The position numbers and the translations under genes are program-made. The notes below the pieces were generated by a model. The model saw nothing but the letters and a program-made list of their open reading frames with translations, searched no databases and had not been told where the DNA came from. A stretch of DNA of 64,000 nucleotides, taken from the NCBI RefSeq assembly GCF_005280195.1, contig NZ_SZPR01000018.1, positions 1-64,000 of the forward strand, in the 5' to 3' direction. Shown here one piece after another: positions 8,039 to 16,227 of the stretch (position 1 is its first letter; each line of letters begins with the position of its first letter). The stretch is from Streptomyces galbus (lineage in GTDB: Bacteria > Actinomycetota > Actinomycetes > Streptomycetales > Streptomycetaceae).

Positions 8039-8364
8039 AGCAGGTCGCGCAGGCCCGCGTGCAGCGACACCCGGCCCGAGCCCCACGCCCTGGCGAAGTG
8101 CAGCCGGCCGTCGACCAGGGCGACCAGGTCGTCACCGGTCATCGACAGCCGGATCTCGGCCTTCTCCCGGGGCGGCCCCGACACGGTGTCGTCGACCCGG
8201 ATCCGGCCGCCCGTCATCCGGCCCACGAACGTGGTGTCCAGGTCGGTGACGTGGCAGCTCACCGAGCGGTCCAGTGCGGCGGCCGCGCGGACGTCCCCCT
8301 CGGCCCGGCCCATGCTGTCCGAGAGCTTCTCGAGTGCGGCACGGCACTCCTCGATCGTCGCCAT
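8017..8364 (-). CDS. Small SCP2 sterol-carrier-like protein
   Basis: 115 residues from ATG 8364, starting MATIEECRAALEKL. The sequence fits a single SCP2-like lipid-binding domain: a helical start, central strands (SVSCHVTDLDTTFVGRM and then GGRIRVDD), and the end LVDGRLHFARAWGSGRVSLH ahead of AGLRDLLVLRKLL. Such proteins bind lipids or act as accessory domains, and the ligand here is unknown. It is convergent with the iron ABC operon and divergent from the small gene at 8407. The family call rests on memory of Streptomyces homologues. Confidence 0.8.
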   Translation of the reverse strand: MATIEECRAALEKLSDSMGRAEGDVRAAAALDRSVSCHVTDLDTTFVGRMTGGRIRVDDTVSGPPREKAEIRLSMTGDDLVALVDGRLHFARAWGSGRVSLHAGLRDLLVLRKLL

Positions 8365-8394
8365 CGGGCACGACGGTACCGCAGCGCTTCGCGG

Positions 8395-8400
8395 TAGCGT
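8395..8400 (+). promoter_or_regulatory. Probable -10 (TAGCGT) of a leaderless gene
   Basis: TAGCGT ends six bases before ATG 8407 and no Shine-Dalgarno is present, the usual pattern for leaderless Streptomyces genes. Confidence 0.5.
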
Positions 8401-8406
8401 CTGGGC

Positions 8407-8760
8407 ATGAGCGACACGGAGCACCCCTGGGAGGAGACGGCGGCGCGGGCGGCTGCCGGGACGGCCGGGGGAACCACGGGGGAGACGGCCGCACCGGCCG
8501 CCGACCCCACCGCCGGGGAGCCCGCCCAGCCCGACGACGACCCGGCCGGTCCCGCCCCCCTCGGGCTGCCCCGCACCCCCACCGGCCACGCCGACGTCGA
8601 CGCCCACCTCGAACGGCTGGGCGACGCCGACCACCTCGCCACGGACGGACACGTGGAGGTGTACGAGGATGTACACCGGGGCCTGCGCGACGCGCTCACC
8701 GCGCTCGACGCCCGCCCGGGCCCTCCCGTTCCCTCACCGCCGTACGGACCTAGGAGCTGA
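8407..8760 (+). CDS. Small acidic hypothetical protein
   Basis: 117 residues. The first half is Ala/Pro/Asp-rich and probably disordered. The second half (TPTGHADVDAHLERLGDADH through VYEDVHRGLRDALTALD) looks like a short amphipathic helical pair. I recognise no enzyme motif. Its start appears leaderless, and it is followed after seven bases by the TlyA-type gene, whose AGGAG lies inside its last codons, so they are probably co-transcribed. Conservation of the helical end in other streptomycetes would be expected if it is real. Confidence 0.7.
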   Translation: MSDTEHPWEETAARAAAGTAGGTTGETAAPAADPTAGEPAQPDDDPAGPAPLGLPRTPTGHADVDAHLERLGDADHLATDGHVEVYEDVHRGLRDALTALDARPGPPVPSPPYGPRS

Positions 8761-8767
8761 ACCGACC

Positions 8768-9583
8768 GTGGCAGCAGTCGCACGTCGCCGTCTCGACGCG
8801 GAGCTGGTGCGCCGCAAGCTCGCGCGCTCGCGCGAGCACGCCAGCCAGCTCATCGCCGCCGGACGGGTCACCGTGGGCAGGACCGTCGCGACCAAGCCCG
8901 CCACGCAGGTGGAGACCGCCGCGGCCATCCTCGTGGCCGCCGACGACAGCGACCCCGAGTACGTCTCGCGCGGCGGCCACAAGCTCGCCGGGGCCCTGGA
9001 GGTCTTCGTGCCGCAGGGCCTCGTCGTCCGGGGCCGGCGCGCCCTGGACGCCGGCGCGTCCACGGGCGGCTTCACCGACGTGCTGCTGCGCGCGGGCGCC
9101 GCGCACGTGGTGGCCGTGGACGTCGGGTACGGACAACTCGCCTGGTCCCTGCAGAGCGATGAACGCGTCACCGTCAAGGACCGTACGAACGTACGCGAGT
9201 TGACGCTCGAAGCGATCGATGGGGAGCCTGTGGATCTTGTCGTGGGGGACTTGTCCTTCATCCCGCTCGGGCTGGTGCTGCCCGCCCTGGCCCGCTGCAC
9301 CGGACCGGACGCCGACCTGGTGATGATGGTCAAGCCGCAGTTCGAGGTGGGCAAGGAGCGGCTGGGCAGCGGGGGCGTGGTCCGCAGCCCGCAGCTGCGG
9401 GCCGAGGCCGTGCGGGGCGTGGCCGGGCGGGCGTGGGAGCTGGGACTCGGCGTCAGGGGCGTCACGGCGAGTCCCCTGCCGGGTCCCTCGGGAAACGTCG
9501 AGTACTTTCTGTGGCTGCGAGTCGGGGCACCCGCTCTGGACCCGGCCGACGTCGACCGTGCAGTGGCGGAGGGGCCGCGGTGA
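8768..9583 (+). CDS. tlyA: TlyA-family rRNA (cytidine-2'-O)-methyltransferase / haemolysin-like
   Basis: 271 residues from GTG 8768 (AGGAG 8752-8756). The N-terminal S4 RNA-binding domain spans about residues 5-65 (RLDAELVRRKLARSREHASQ). It is followed by the TlyA linker YVSRGGHKLAGAL and an FtsJ/RrmJ-type SAM methyltransferase fold (LDAGASTGGFTDVLLRAGA, DLVVGDLSFIPLG, MMVKPQFEVGK). Mycobacterial TlyA methylates 16S and 23S rRNA and confers capreomycin sensitivity. The same reaction is likely here but not proven. The stop overlaps the NAD kinase start. Confidence 0.92.
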   Translation: MAAVARRRLDAELVRRKLARSREHASQLIAAGRVTVGRTVATKPATQVETAAAILVAADDSDPEYVSRGGHKLAGALEVFVPQGLVVRGRRALDAGASTGGFTDVLLRAGAAHVVAVDVGYGQLAWSLQSDERVTVKDRTNVRELTLEAIDGEPVDLVVGDLSFIPLGLVLPALARCTGPDADLVMMVKPQFEVGKERLGSGGVVRSPQLRAEAVRGVAGRAWELGLGVRGVTASPLPGPSGNVEYFLWLRVGAPALDPADVDRAVAEGPR

Positions 9584-10485
9584 CCGAGAACCGAGCACGT
9601 ACCGTTTTCCTGCTGGCCCACACCGGCCGGCCCGCCGCCATCCGCAGTGCGGAGCTGGTGGTCGGGGGCCTGCTGCGGTCCGGGATCGGGGTGCGCGTCC
9701 TGGAGTACGAGGCACGCGACCTGCCGCTGCCGGCCGAGGTGCAGCTCGTCAAGGAGGCGACCCCGCAGTGCCTGGACGGGTGCGAGCTGCTGATCGTCCT
9801 CGGCGGTGACGGGACGCTGCTGCGCGGCGCGGAGTTCGCGCGGGCCTCGGGCGTGCCGATGCTCGGTGTCAACCTCGGGCGGGTCGGCTTCCTCGCCGAG
9901 GCCGAGCGCGACGACCTGGACAAGGTCGTCGACCGGGTGGTGTCCCGGGCGTACGAGGTAGAGGAGCGGATGACCGTCGACGTCGTCGTGCACCGCAACG
10001 GCGACATCGTGCACACCGACTGGGCGCTGAACGAGGCGGCCGTGCAGAAGGCCGGCGCCGAGAAGCTGCTCGAAGTGGTGCTGGAGATCGACGGGCGCCC
10101 GGTGACCGGGTTCGGGTGCGACGGCATCGTGCTGTCGACGCCGACCGGGTCCACGGCGTACGCGTTCTCGGCCGGGGGCCCGGTGGTGTGGCCCGAGGTG
10201 GAGGCGCTGCTGATGGTGCCGATCAGCGCCCACGCCCTGTTCGCCAAGCCGCTGGTGACCTCGCCCGACTCGGTGCTGGCCGTCGAGGTGCTGCCGCACA
10301 TCCCGCCGGGCGTGCTGTGGTGCGACGGGCGGCGGACCGTGGAGCTGCCGCCGGGGGCGCGGGTGGAGGTGCGGCGCGGTGCCGTGCCGGTGCGGCTGGC
10401 CCGGCTGCACCACGCCTCGTTCACGGACCGGCTGGTGGCCAAGTTCGCCCTGCCCGTGTCCGGTTGGCGGGGAGCCCCGCACTGA
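9580..10485 (+). CDS. nadK: NAD kinase
   Basis: 301 residues from GTG 9580, overlapping the previous stop (GTGA). Diagnostic motifs are VLGGDGTLLRGAEFAR (catalytic GGDG), LGVNLGRVGFLAE, the NE/D segment WALNEAAVQKAG, and STPTGSTAYAFSAGGPVVWP. It phosphorylates NAD+ to NADP+ with ATP or polyphosphate in the cytoplasm. The order tlyA-nadK-recN is conserved across actinobacteria, supporting a shared operon. Confidence 0.97.
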   Translation: MTENRARTVFLLAHTGRPAAIRSAELVVGGLLRSGIGVRVLEYEARDLPLPAEVQLVKEATPQCLDGCELLIVLGGDGTLLRGAEFARASGVPMLGVNLGRVGFLAEAERDDLDKVVDRVVSRAYEVEERMTVDVVVHRNGDIVHTDWALNEAAVQKAGAEKLLEVVLEIDGRPVTGFGCDGIVLSTPTGSTAYAFSAGGPVVWPEVEALLMVPISAHALFAKPLVTSPDSVLAVEVLPHIPPGVLWCDGRRTVELPPGARVEVRRGAVPVRLARLHHASFTDRLVAKFALPVSGWRGAPH

Positions 10486-10579
10486 CCGGCGTGCCGCAGG
10501 GGGGCCGGTGAGGTGCCGGCTCCGGCGGGCCACCCGCCCGAGTGACAAGGGCACCTCGCACTTCCTCCGCCCGACCTCG

Positions 10580-10585
10580 TAAGGT
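10580..10585 (+). promoter_or_regulatory. Probable -10 (TAAGGT) of leaderless recN
   Basis: TAAGGT lies seven bases before GTG 10593 with no Shine-Dalgarno in between, suggesting that recN has its own leaderless promoter in addition to any read-through from nadK. Confidence 0.5.
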
Positions 10586-10592
10586 CTTCACC

Positions 10593-12332
10593 GTGCTGGA
10601 AGAGATGCGGATACGGTCGCTCGGAGTCATCGACGACGCCGTCGTCGAGCTGTCGCCCGGCTTCACCGCCGTGACGGGTGAGACGGGTGCGGGCAAGACC
10701 ATGGTGGTCACCAGCCTCGGGCTGCTCCTCGGCGGGCGGGCGGACGCCGCGCTCGTGCGGATCGGGGCCGAGAAGGCGGTCGTCGAGGGGCGCATCACCG
10801 TGCCCGCGGACGCCCCGGTGGCCGTGCGCGCCGAGGAGGCGGGCGCCGAGCTGGACGACGGGGCGCTGCTGATCAGCCGCACCGTCTCGGCCGAGGGGCG
10901 CTCACGGGCGCACCTGGGCGGGCGGAGCGTGCCCGTGGGCATGCTGGCCGAGCTGGCCGACGAGCTGGTGGCCGTGCACGGGCAGACCGACCAGCAGGGG
11001 CTGCTGAAGCTGTCCCGCCAGCGGCAGGCGCTCGACCGGTACGCCGGGGACGCCGTCGCGGTGCCGCTCGCCAAGTACCAGGAGGCGTACCGGCGGCTGC
11101 GGGCCGTCTCCGCCGAGCTGGACGAGATCACCACCCGCGCGCGTGAGCGGGCGCAGGAGGCCGACCTGCTGCGCTTCGGCCTCGAGGAGATCGCGGCCGT
11201 CGAGCCGCGCGCCGGCGAGGACGTGGAGCTGGCCGAGGAGGCCGAGCGGCTCGGGCACGCCGAGGCCCTGTCGTCGGCCGCCACGGTCGCGCACGCGGCC
11301 CTCGCGGGCAATCCCGAGGACCCGGAGGGCATCGACGCCACGACCCTCGTCGCGGGCGCCCAGCGGGCCCTGGAGGCCGTCCGCTCGCACGACCCGGCGC
11401 TGGCCGCGCTCGCCGACCGCATCGGTGAGATCGGCATCCTGCTCGGCGACGTCGCGGGCGAGCTGGCCGGGTACGCCGACGACCTGGACGCCGATCCGCT
11501 GCGGCTGGCGGCCGTGGAGGAGCGCCGGGCCGCGCTGACCGGGCTGACCCGCAAGTACGGCGAGACCGACGAGGGCGTCGCCGCGGTGCTCGCCTGGGCC
11601 GAGCGCGCTGCCGCCCGCCTGACCGAGCTCGACTCCGACGACGAGCGCATCGACGAGCTGACCGCCGAGCGGGACGCGCTGCGCGTCGAGCTGGGCGGGC
11701 TGGCGCAGGCGCTGACCGACGCGCGCGGCGAGGCCGCCGAGCGGTTCGCGGCCGCCGTGACCGAGGAGCTGGCCTCCCTCGCCATGCCCCACGCGCGCGT
11801 GTCCTTCGAGATCCGGCAGACCGACGACCCGGAGGGTGTCGAGGTCGGCGGGCGGACGGTGGCGTACGGGCCCGCGGGTGCCGACGAGGTGGAGCTGCTC
11901 CTTGCGCCCCACCCGGGAGCGCCGGCCCGGCCGATCGCCAAGGGCGCCTCCGGCGGTGAGCTCTCGCGCGTGATGCTGGCCGTCGAGGTGGTGTTCGCCG
12001 GGACCGACCCGGTGCCCACGTACCTCTTCGACGAGGTGGACGCCGGTGTCGGTGGCAAGGCGGCCGTGGAGATCGGGCGCCGTCTCGCGCGGCTGGCGAG
12101 GACCGCGCAGGTCGTGGTGGTCACCCACCTCCCGCAGGTCGCGGCGTTCGCGGACCGGCAGCTGCTGGTCGAGAAGACCAACGACGGGTCCGTGACCCGC
12201 TCCGGCGTGAAGGTGCTGGAGGGCGAGGACCGCATCCGCGAGCTGTCCCGGATGCTCGCCGGGCAGGAGGACTCGGAGACGGCCCGCGCCCACGCGGAGG
12301 AACTGCTGGCGACGGCCCGCGCGGACGGGTGA
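10593..12332 (+). CDS. recN: DNA repair protein RecN
   Basis: 579 residues from GTG 10593 (ATG 10605 is an alternative). This SMC-like ATPase has an N-terminal Walker A (GETGAGKTMVVTSLGLLLGG), a central coiled coil with heptad-like Glu/Leu/Ala runs (about residues 170-370), the C-terminal signature GASGGELSRVMLAVEVVF and Walker B TYLFDEVDAGVGG. It acts in recombinational repair of double-strand breaks. The gene ends the tlyA-nadK-recN group and is convergent with the FUSC gene 30 bases on. Confidence 0.96.
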   Translation: MLEEMRIRSLGVIDDAVVELSPGFTAVTGETGAGKTMVVTSLGLLLGGRADAALVRIGAEKAVVEGRITVPADAPVAVRAEEAGAELDDGALLISRTVSAEGRSRAHLGGRSVPVGMLAELADELVAVHGQTDQQGLLKLSRQRQALDRYAGDAVAVPLAKYQEAYRRLRAVSAELDEITTRARERAQEADLLRFGLEEIAAVEPRAGEDVELAEEAERLGHAEALSSAATVAHAALAGNPEDPEGIDATTLVAGAQRALEAVRSHDPALAALADRIGEIGILLGDVAGELAGYADDLDADPLRLAAVEERRAALTGLTRKYGETDEGVAAVLAWAERAAARLTELDSDDERIDELTAERDALRVELGGLAQALTDARGEAAERFAAAVTEELASLAMPHARVSFEIRQTDDPEGVEVGGRTVAYGPAGADEVELLLAPHPGAPARPIAKGASGGELSRVMLAVEVVFAGTDPVPTYLFDEVDAGVGGKAAVEIGRRLARLARTAQVVVVTHLPQVAAFADRQLLVEKTNDGSVTRSGVKVLEGEDRIRELSRMLAGQEDSETARAHAEELLATARADG

Positions 12333-12362
12333 CCCCCGCCGCGGGACCGGGGCGGCCCGGTC

Positions 12363-13964
12363 TCAGGACGCGGCGGCGGTCGCCGCGGACGGGGCGTGCG
12401 GCGGTGGGTACAGCAGGGCCAGGGCGTCCAGCCGGGTGTCGAGCGCGGTGAGCGCGTCGAGGGCCGCGCGCACGGCCGGCCCCGGGGCGGCCGGGGCGCG
12501 CACGCCGTCCGGCGCGTCGGCCGGGGGGCTCTCCGGTGGCTGGGGGCGGCGGCCGACGGCCCGGCGTACGGCGAGGGCGTGGGCCGCGGCGCGGGCCCGC
12601 CGGCCGGTCACCTCCGGGTCGCCGGCCAGGTCCGCCGGGGCCGCCGAGACGGCGTCGGTCAGCTCGTCGGCCGGGCCGGCGCAGCCCTGGAGCGCCGACC
12701 ACGCCTGCAGGGCGGGGGAGGGGCGGTGCGGGCCGGGAGCCGGGAGGGCGGCGAGCACCCGCAGCGGGGCCACGGCCAGGCCGAGCTGGTCCACGCGGTG
12801 CGCGAACCGGGCACGGGCCCGCCGCACGGCGCGTACGTCGTGCCAGTCGGCCTCCAGCAGTTCGCCGAGGCCCGCCAGCGCGGCGGCCGTACGGGCCCGC
12901 GCGACCGCGGCCGTACGGACCGGCAGCACCAGCCAGGACGCGGCGAGGCCGATCAGCGCGCCCACGGCGATCCCGGCCAGCCGGGTCCGCAGCAGGCTGC
13001 CGGGGTCCTGGCCGAACCAGTCGTACAGCAGGCAGAGCACCGCGGTGACGCAGGCCGCCCAGTACGCGTAGCTCAGCTCGCGCAGCCAGGTGGCGACGGC
13101 CAGCACCGCGAAGATCAGTACGACGGCGGTGTCCGAGCGCGGTCCGAAGGTGCCCGACAGGGCGCCCCCGGCGAGCGTGCCGGCCGCGGTGCCCAGGGTC
13201 CGCCAGGCGCCCTTGACCAGCACGTCCCCGCGGCTGCGCGCGCCGCTGCACACCAGGTAGGCGCTGAGGACGGCCCAGGCCCAGTGGTCGGGCCACAGCG
13301 TGCGGCCGGCGACGAACGCGGCGGTCAGGGCCGTCGCCATCTGCAGGGCCATGCGGGTGCTGGGCGACAGGCCGGGCCGGGCGGTCGCCGGGGCCCGGAC
13401 CACCCAGGCGGCCGGGGGCCGGGGCAGCACGCCCGTGCGGTGCGTCGCCCACATCAGCACGGTCCCCCACAGGACCGCGACGAGGGCGGTCAGCGCCGCC
13501 CAGCCGGTGCGGGCGTGTCCGTCCGTGGTGACGACCCTGGCCGGCACCACCAGCACGGCGACGAGCGGCAGCACGACGAGCGTGCCCGCGCGGGTCGCGC
13601 GCGCGCCGAACCGGCGGACAGCGACGGCCGCCGCCATGCCCACGACGAACAGGGCGTCCCCGAGGTCGGCGTGCTGCCGGATCAGGGTGCTCAGCTCCGT
13701 CCCGCCGGCCGCGGCGCACGGCAGCACCAGGCAGGCCACGATCCGGTCGGTGCGGTCGAAGGCGCGCTGCACCCGGCCGAGCGCCGAGGCCACCACGACC
13801 GCCTGGACCAGACTGTCGGTGTGCAGCCCGGCCAGGTGCTCGACGAGCAGCGCCCAGCCGTAGGTGCCGAGCACGGTGGCCGTGGTCACGGCGGTGGCGC
13901 GCAGGTGCCCGCCGTCCGGATCGAAGTGGAGCGCCCGGTGCAGCGACCTGGGGAAAGTAAGCAT
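12363..13964 (-). CDS. FUSC-family (fusaric acid/aromatic efflux-like) membrane protein
   Basis: 533 residues with two blocks of hydrophobic segments: about residues 25-150 (VTTATVLGTYGWALLVEHLA, then AVVVASALGRV) and about 200-370, where PDHWAWAVLSAYLVCSGARS is the typical FUSC core motif. The last third is a cytoplasmic helical region ending in an Ala/Pro-rich tail. Relatives export aromatic or weak acids or are of unknown function. It is divergent from a MarR regulator with an 87-base gap containing a palindrome, which makes it the obvious regulatory target. Confidence 0.85.
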   Translation of the reverse strand: MLTFPRSLHRALHFDPDGGHLRATAVTTATVLGTYGWALLVEHLAGLHTDSLVQAVVVASALGRVQRAFDRTDRIVACLVLPCAAAGGTELSTLIRQHADLGDALFVVGMAAAVAVRRFGARATRAGTLVVLPLVAVLVVPARVVTTDGHARTGWAALTALVAVLWGTVLMWATHRTGVLPRPPAAWVVRAPATARPGLSPSTRMALQMATALTAAFVAGRTLWPDHWAWAVLSAYLVCSGARSRGDVLVKGAWRTLGTAAGTLAGGALSGTFGPRSDTAVVLIFAVLAVATWLRELSYAYWAACVTAVLCLLYDWFGQDPGSLLRTRLAGIAVGALIGLAASWLVLPVRTAAVARARTAAALAGLGELLEADWHDVRAVRRARARFAHRVDQLGLAVAPLRVLAALPAPGPHRPSPALQAWSALQGCAGPADELTDAVSAAPADLAGDPEVTGRRARAAAHALAVRRAVGRRPQPPESPPADAPDGVRAPAAPGPAVRAALDALTALDTRLDALALLYPPPHAPSAATAAAS

Positions 13965-14036
13965 TACGTAGGATTACCGCCGACGTAAGGTGCGCGTGAA
14001 CGGGACGGTGTCGCTTGCCCGTCGCGAAATAGTGAG

Positions 14037-14049
14037 TGTTACCTTAACA
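14037..14049. promoter_or_regulatory. Palindrome TGTTACCTTAACA, candidate MarR operator
   Basis: A perfect TGTTA/TAACA inverted repeat with a 3-base centre ends two bases before the MarR start, in the divergent gap shared with the FUSC gene. A second, weaker dyad (TTACGTA...ACGTAA, about 13965-13988) lies at the FUSC side. Position and symmetry suit autoregulation plus control of the exporter. Confidence 0.5.
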
Positions 14050-14051
14050 AT

Positions 14052-14543
14052 GTGATGGTGGAGCGACCAGAGCGGACCGAACCGTCGTCGGGCCTCGACG
14101 ACGGTGTCACGGAGATCCGGCAGGGAGTCGTCCGGCTGGCCCGGCGGCTGAGCGCGGAGCGCCCCGAGGACGGGCTGAGCCTGAACAAGAGCAGTGTGCT
14201 GGCGCACCTGCGCCGCAACGGGCCCATGTCGGCGGGCGCGCTCGCGGCCGCCGACCACCAGCAGCCGCAGTCCCTCACCCGGGTCTTCGCCGAACTGGAG
14301 AGCGACGGCCTGATCAGCCGCAGCCGGGACACCCGGGACGGGCGGCAGCGGGTCCTGGAGCTGACCGACGAGGGCCGCCGGGCGCTCGCCCGTGACATGG
14401 CCCAGCGCGACATCTGGCTCGACCGCGCCCTCACCGGGCTCACCGAGACCGAGCAGCAGGTGCTGCTGCTCGCCGCCCGTCTGATGAACCGTCTCGCCGA
14501 CTCACCGGACGGACGCTCCGACCGCCCGTCCCGACCCCGTTGA
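14052..14543 (+). CDS. MarR-family transcriptional regulator
   Basis: 163 residues from GTG 14052 (ATG 14055 is equally possible). The winged helix-turn-helix covers about residues 40-110: LSLNKSSVLAHLRRNGPMSA, the recognition helix in ADHQQPQSLTRVFAELESDG, and the wing SRSRDTRDGRQRVLELTDEG. Flanking helices form the dimer interface. MarR proteins release DNA on binding phenolic ligands and usually control a neighbouring efflux gene. The stop overlaps a TTG of the GH13 gene, so that gene may be co-transcribed. Confidence 0.92.
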   Translation: MMVERPERTEPSSGLDDGVTEIRQGVVRLARRLSAERPEDGLSLNKSSVLAHLRRNGPMSAGALAAADHQQPQSLTRVFAELESDGLISRSRDTRDGRQRVLELTDEGRRALARDMAQRDIWLDRALTGLTETEQQVLLLAARLMNRLADSPDGRSDRPSRPR

Positions 14544-14554
14544 CGGAGGCTTCC

Positions 14555-15883
14555 GTGCCCTGGTCCGACCACGCCATCTGGTGGCACGTCTACCCCCTCG
14601 GCTTCCTCGGAGCCGAGCGCGCCGCCCTGCCCCCGGGCGAACCCCCGCGCCACCGCCTCCCGGTGCTGGCCGACTGGCTCGACCACCTGCTCGCGCTGGG
14701 CTGCAACGGCCTGGCCCTCGGCCCCGTGTTCGCCGCCGAGACCCACGGCTACGACACCACCGACCACTTCCGCGTCGACCCCCGGCTCGGCACCGAGGAG
14801 GACCTGGCCGAGCTGGTCGAGCGGGCCGCCGAGCGCGGGGTGCGGGTCCTGCTGGACGGCGTCTTCAACCACGTCGGCCGGTCCTTCGGCCCGTTCCAGG
14901 ACGTGCAGCGGCACGGTGCCGCGTCGCCGTACGCGGACTGGTTCGTGCCCGAGGGGGACGACTTCCGCACCTTCGAGGGGCACCGGCACCTGGTCGCCCT
15001 CAACCACGGGAACCCCGAGGTCGCCGACCACGTGGCCGCGGTGATGGAGCACTGGCTGGACCGGGGCGTGGCCGGCTGGCGCCTCGACGCCGCCTACGCG
15101 GTGCCGCGGCCGTTCTGGCGGACCGTCACCGACCGGGTCCGCGCCCGGCACCCGCAGGCGTGGTTCAGCGGGGAGGTCATCCACGGCGACTACGCGGCGT
15201 ACGTCACGGAGGGCGGGCTCGACTCGGTCACCCAGTACGAACTGTGGAAGGCCGTGTGGAGCTCGCTCAACGACACCAACCCGCACGAGCTGGCCTGGGC
15301 GTTCAAGCGTCACAACGCCCTGCTCGACACGTTCGCGCCGCAGACGTTCGTCGGCAACCACGACGTCACCCGGATCGCCAGCCGGCTGCACGAGCCCCGG
15401 CACCTCGCCCACGCCCTGGCGGTGCTGTTCACGGTCGGCGGGATCCCGTCGGTGTACGCCGGGGACGAGCGCGCCTGGCAGGGCGTCAAGGAGGAACGGG
15501 TGGGCGGCGACGACGCCGTCCGGCCGCCCTTCCCGGCCCGGCCCGAGGAACTCGGCGACGACCGGGTGGCCGTGCAGCGGCTGCACCAGACGCTGGTCGG
15601 CCTGCGCCGGCGCAACGCCTGGCTGGTGCGGGCGCAGACCCAGGTGCACACGCTCACCAACACCGTGCTCACCTACACCCTCACCGACCCCGCCGCCGGC
15701 CCCGGGAGCGGGGCGGCGGTGGCCGTCGCGCTCAACTTCGGCGCGGCGCCCGCGGCGGGGGCGGTGCCCGCCGCGCCGTGGACGCGCGGCGCGGGGGACG
15801 GCGAGGTGGGGGCCGGCTCCGGGACGGTGTCCCTGCCGGCGTTCGGCTGGTGCGTGGCGACGGCCCCGGGAATCACGGGGTAG
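14555..15883 (+). CDS. GH13 alpha-amylase-family glycosidase
   Basis: 442 residues from GTG 14555, preceded by GGAGG (14545-14549). The (beta/alpha)8 barrel motifs are present: DGVFNHVGRSF (region I), GWRLDAAYAV with nucleophile Asp (region II), WFSGEVIHGDY with acid/base Glu (region III), and TFVGNHDVTRI (region IV). There is no signal peptide, so it acts in the cytoplasm on alpha-glucans or oligosaccharides. The specificity is not readable. It sits eleven bases after the MarR stop. A perfect hairpin terminator follows. Confidence 0.92.
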   Translation: MPWSDHAIWWHVYPLGFLGAERAALPPGEPPRHRLPVLADWLDHLLALGCNGLALGPVFAAETHGYDTTDHFRVDPRLGTEEDLAELVERAAERGVRVLLDGVFNHVGRSFGPFQDVQRHGAASPYADWFVPEGDDFRTFEGHRHLVALNHGNPEVADHVAAVMEHWLDRGVAGWRLDAAYAVPRPFWRTVTDRVRARHPQAWFSGEVIHGDYAAYVTEGGLDSVTQYELWKAVWSSLNDTNPHELAWAFKRHNALLDTFAPQTFVGNHDVTRIASRLHEPRHLAHALAVLFTVGGIPSVYAGDERAWQGVKEERVGGDDAVRPPFPARPEELGDDRVAVQRLHQTLVGLRRRNAWLVRAQTQVHTLTNTVLTYTLTDPAAGPGSGAAVAVALNFGAAPAAGAVPAAPWTRGAGDGEVGAGSGTVSLPAFGWCVATAPGITG

Positions 15884-15903
15884 TTGTCGGGGACAGCGTC
15901 CCG

Positions 15904-15941
15904 GCTTTCCGCGAGGAGCTTCCTCGGTCCTCGCGGAAAGC
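15904..15941 (+). terminator. Terminator of the GH13 gene
   Basis: Perfect 14-bp stem GCTTTCCGCGAGGA / TCCTCGCGGAAAGC with a 10-base loop, 20 bases after the stop codon. Confidence 0.8.
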
Positions 15942-16227
15942 GCGGGTGAGGAATAACTGTGCGGGCCGGTGGTGCGGCGTCCCGGAATCGGGACGGTCCG
16001 GTTTCCGGATCGTCTTCCCTCTCTTTCCGGTCCCGGGAGAACACCCGAGTGGGTGACATGGGGGCCCGGTCCGCCGTACGCCGGGGCGCGCGGCGTCCCG
16101 CAACGGCCGTACGTCCTGGCATCCTTGGCGGGAGAACGTGGAGGAACCGGAGCCGACCACCCCCGCGCCCGATCCTTCTGTACGTTTCTTCGTGACCGTC
16201 CGACGCCGACCCAGGAGCCCCGGCCAC
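15942..16227. other. Intergenic region upstream of the glycosyltransferase gene
   Basis: No convincing gene is seen. An in-frame GTG at 16138 would extend the glycosyltransferase by 30 Pro/Arg-rich residues, but it has no ribosome-binding site and the added residues do not look coding. The promoter of the downstream gene is presumably here, but no clear hexamer pair was identified. Confidence 0.4.
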
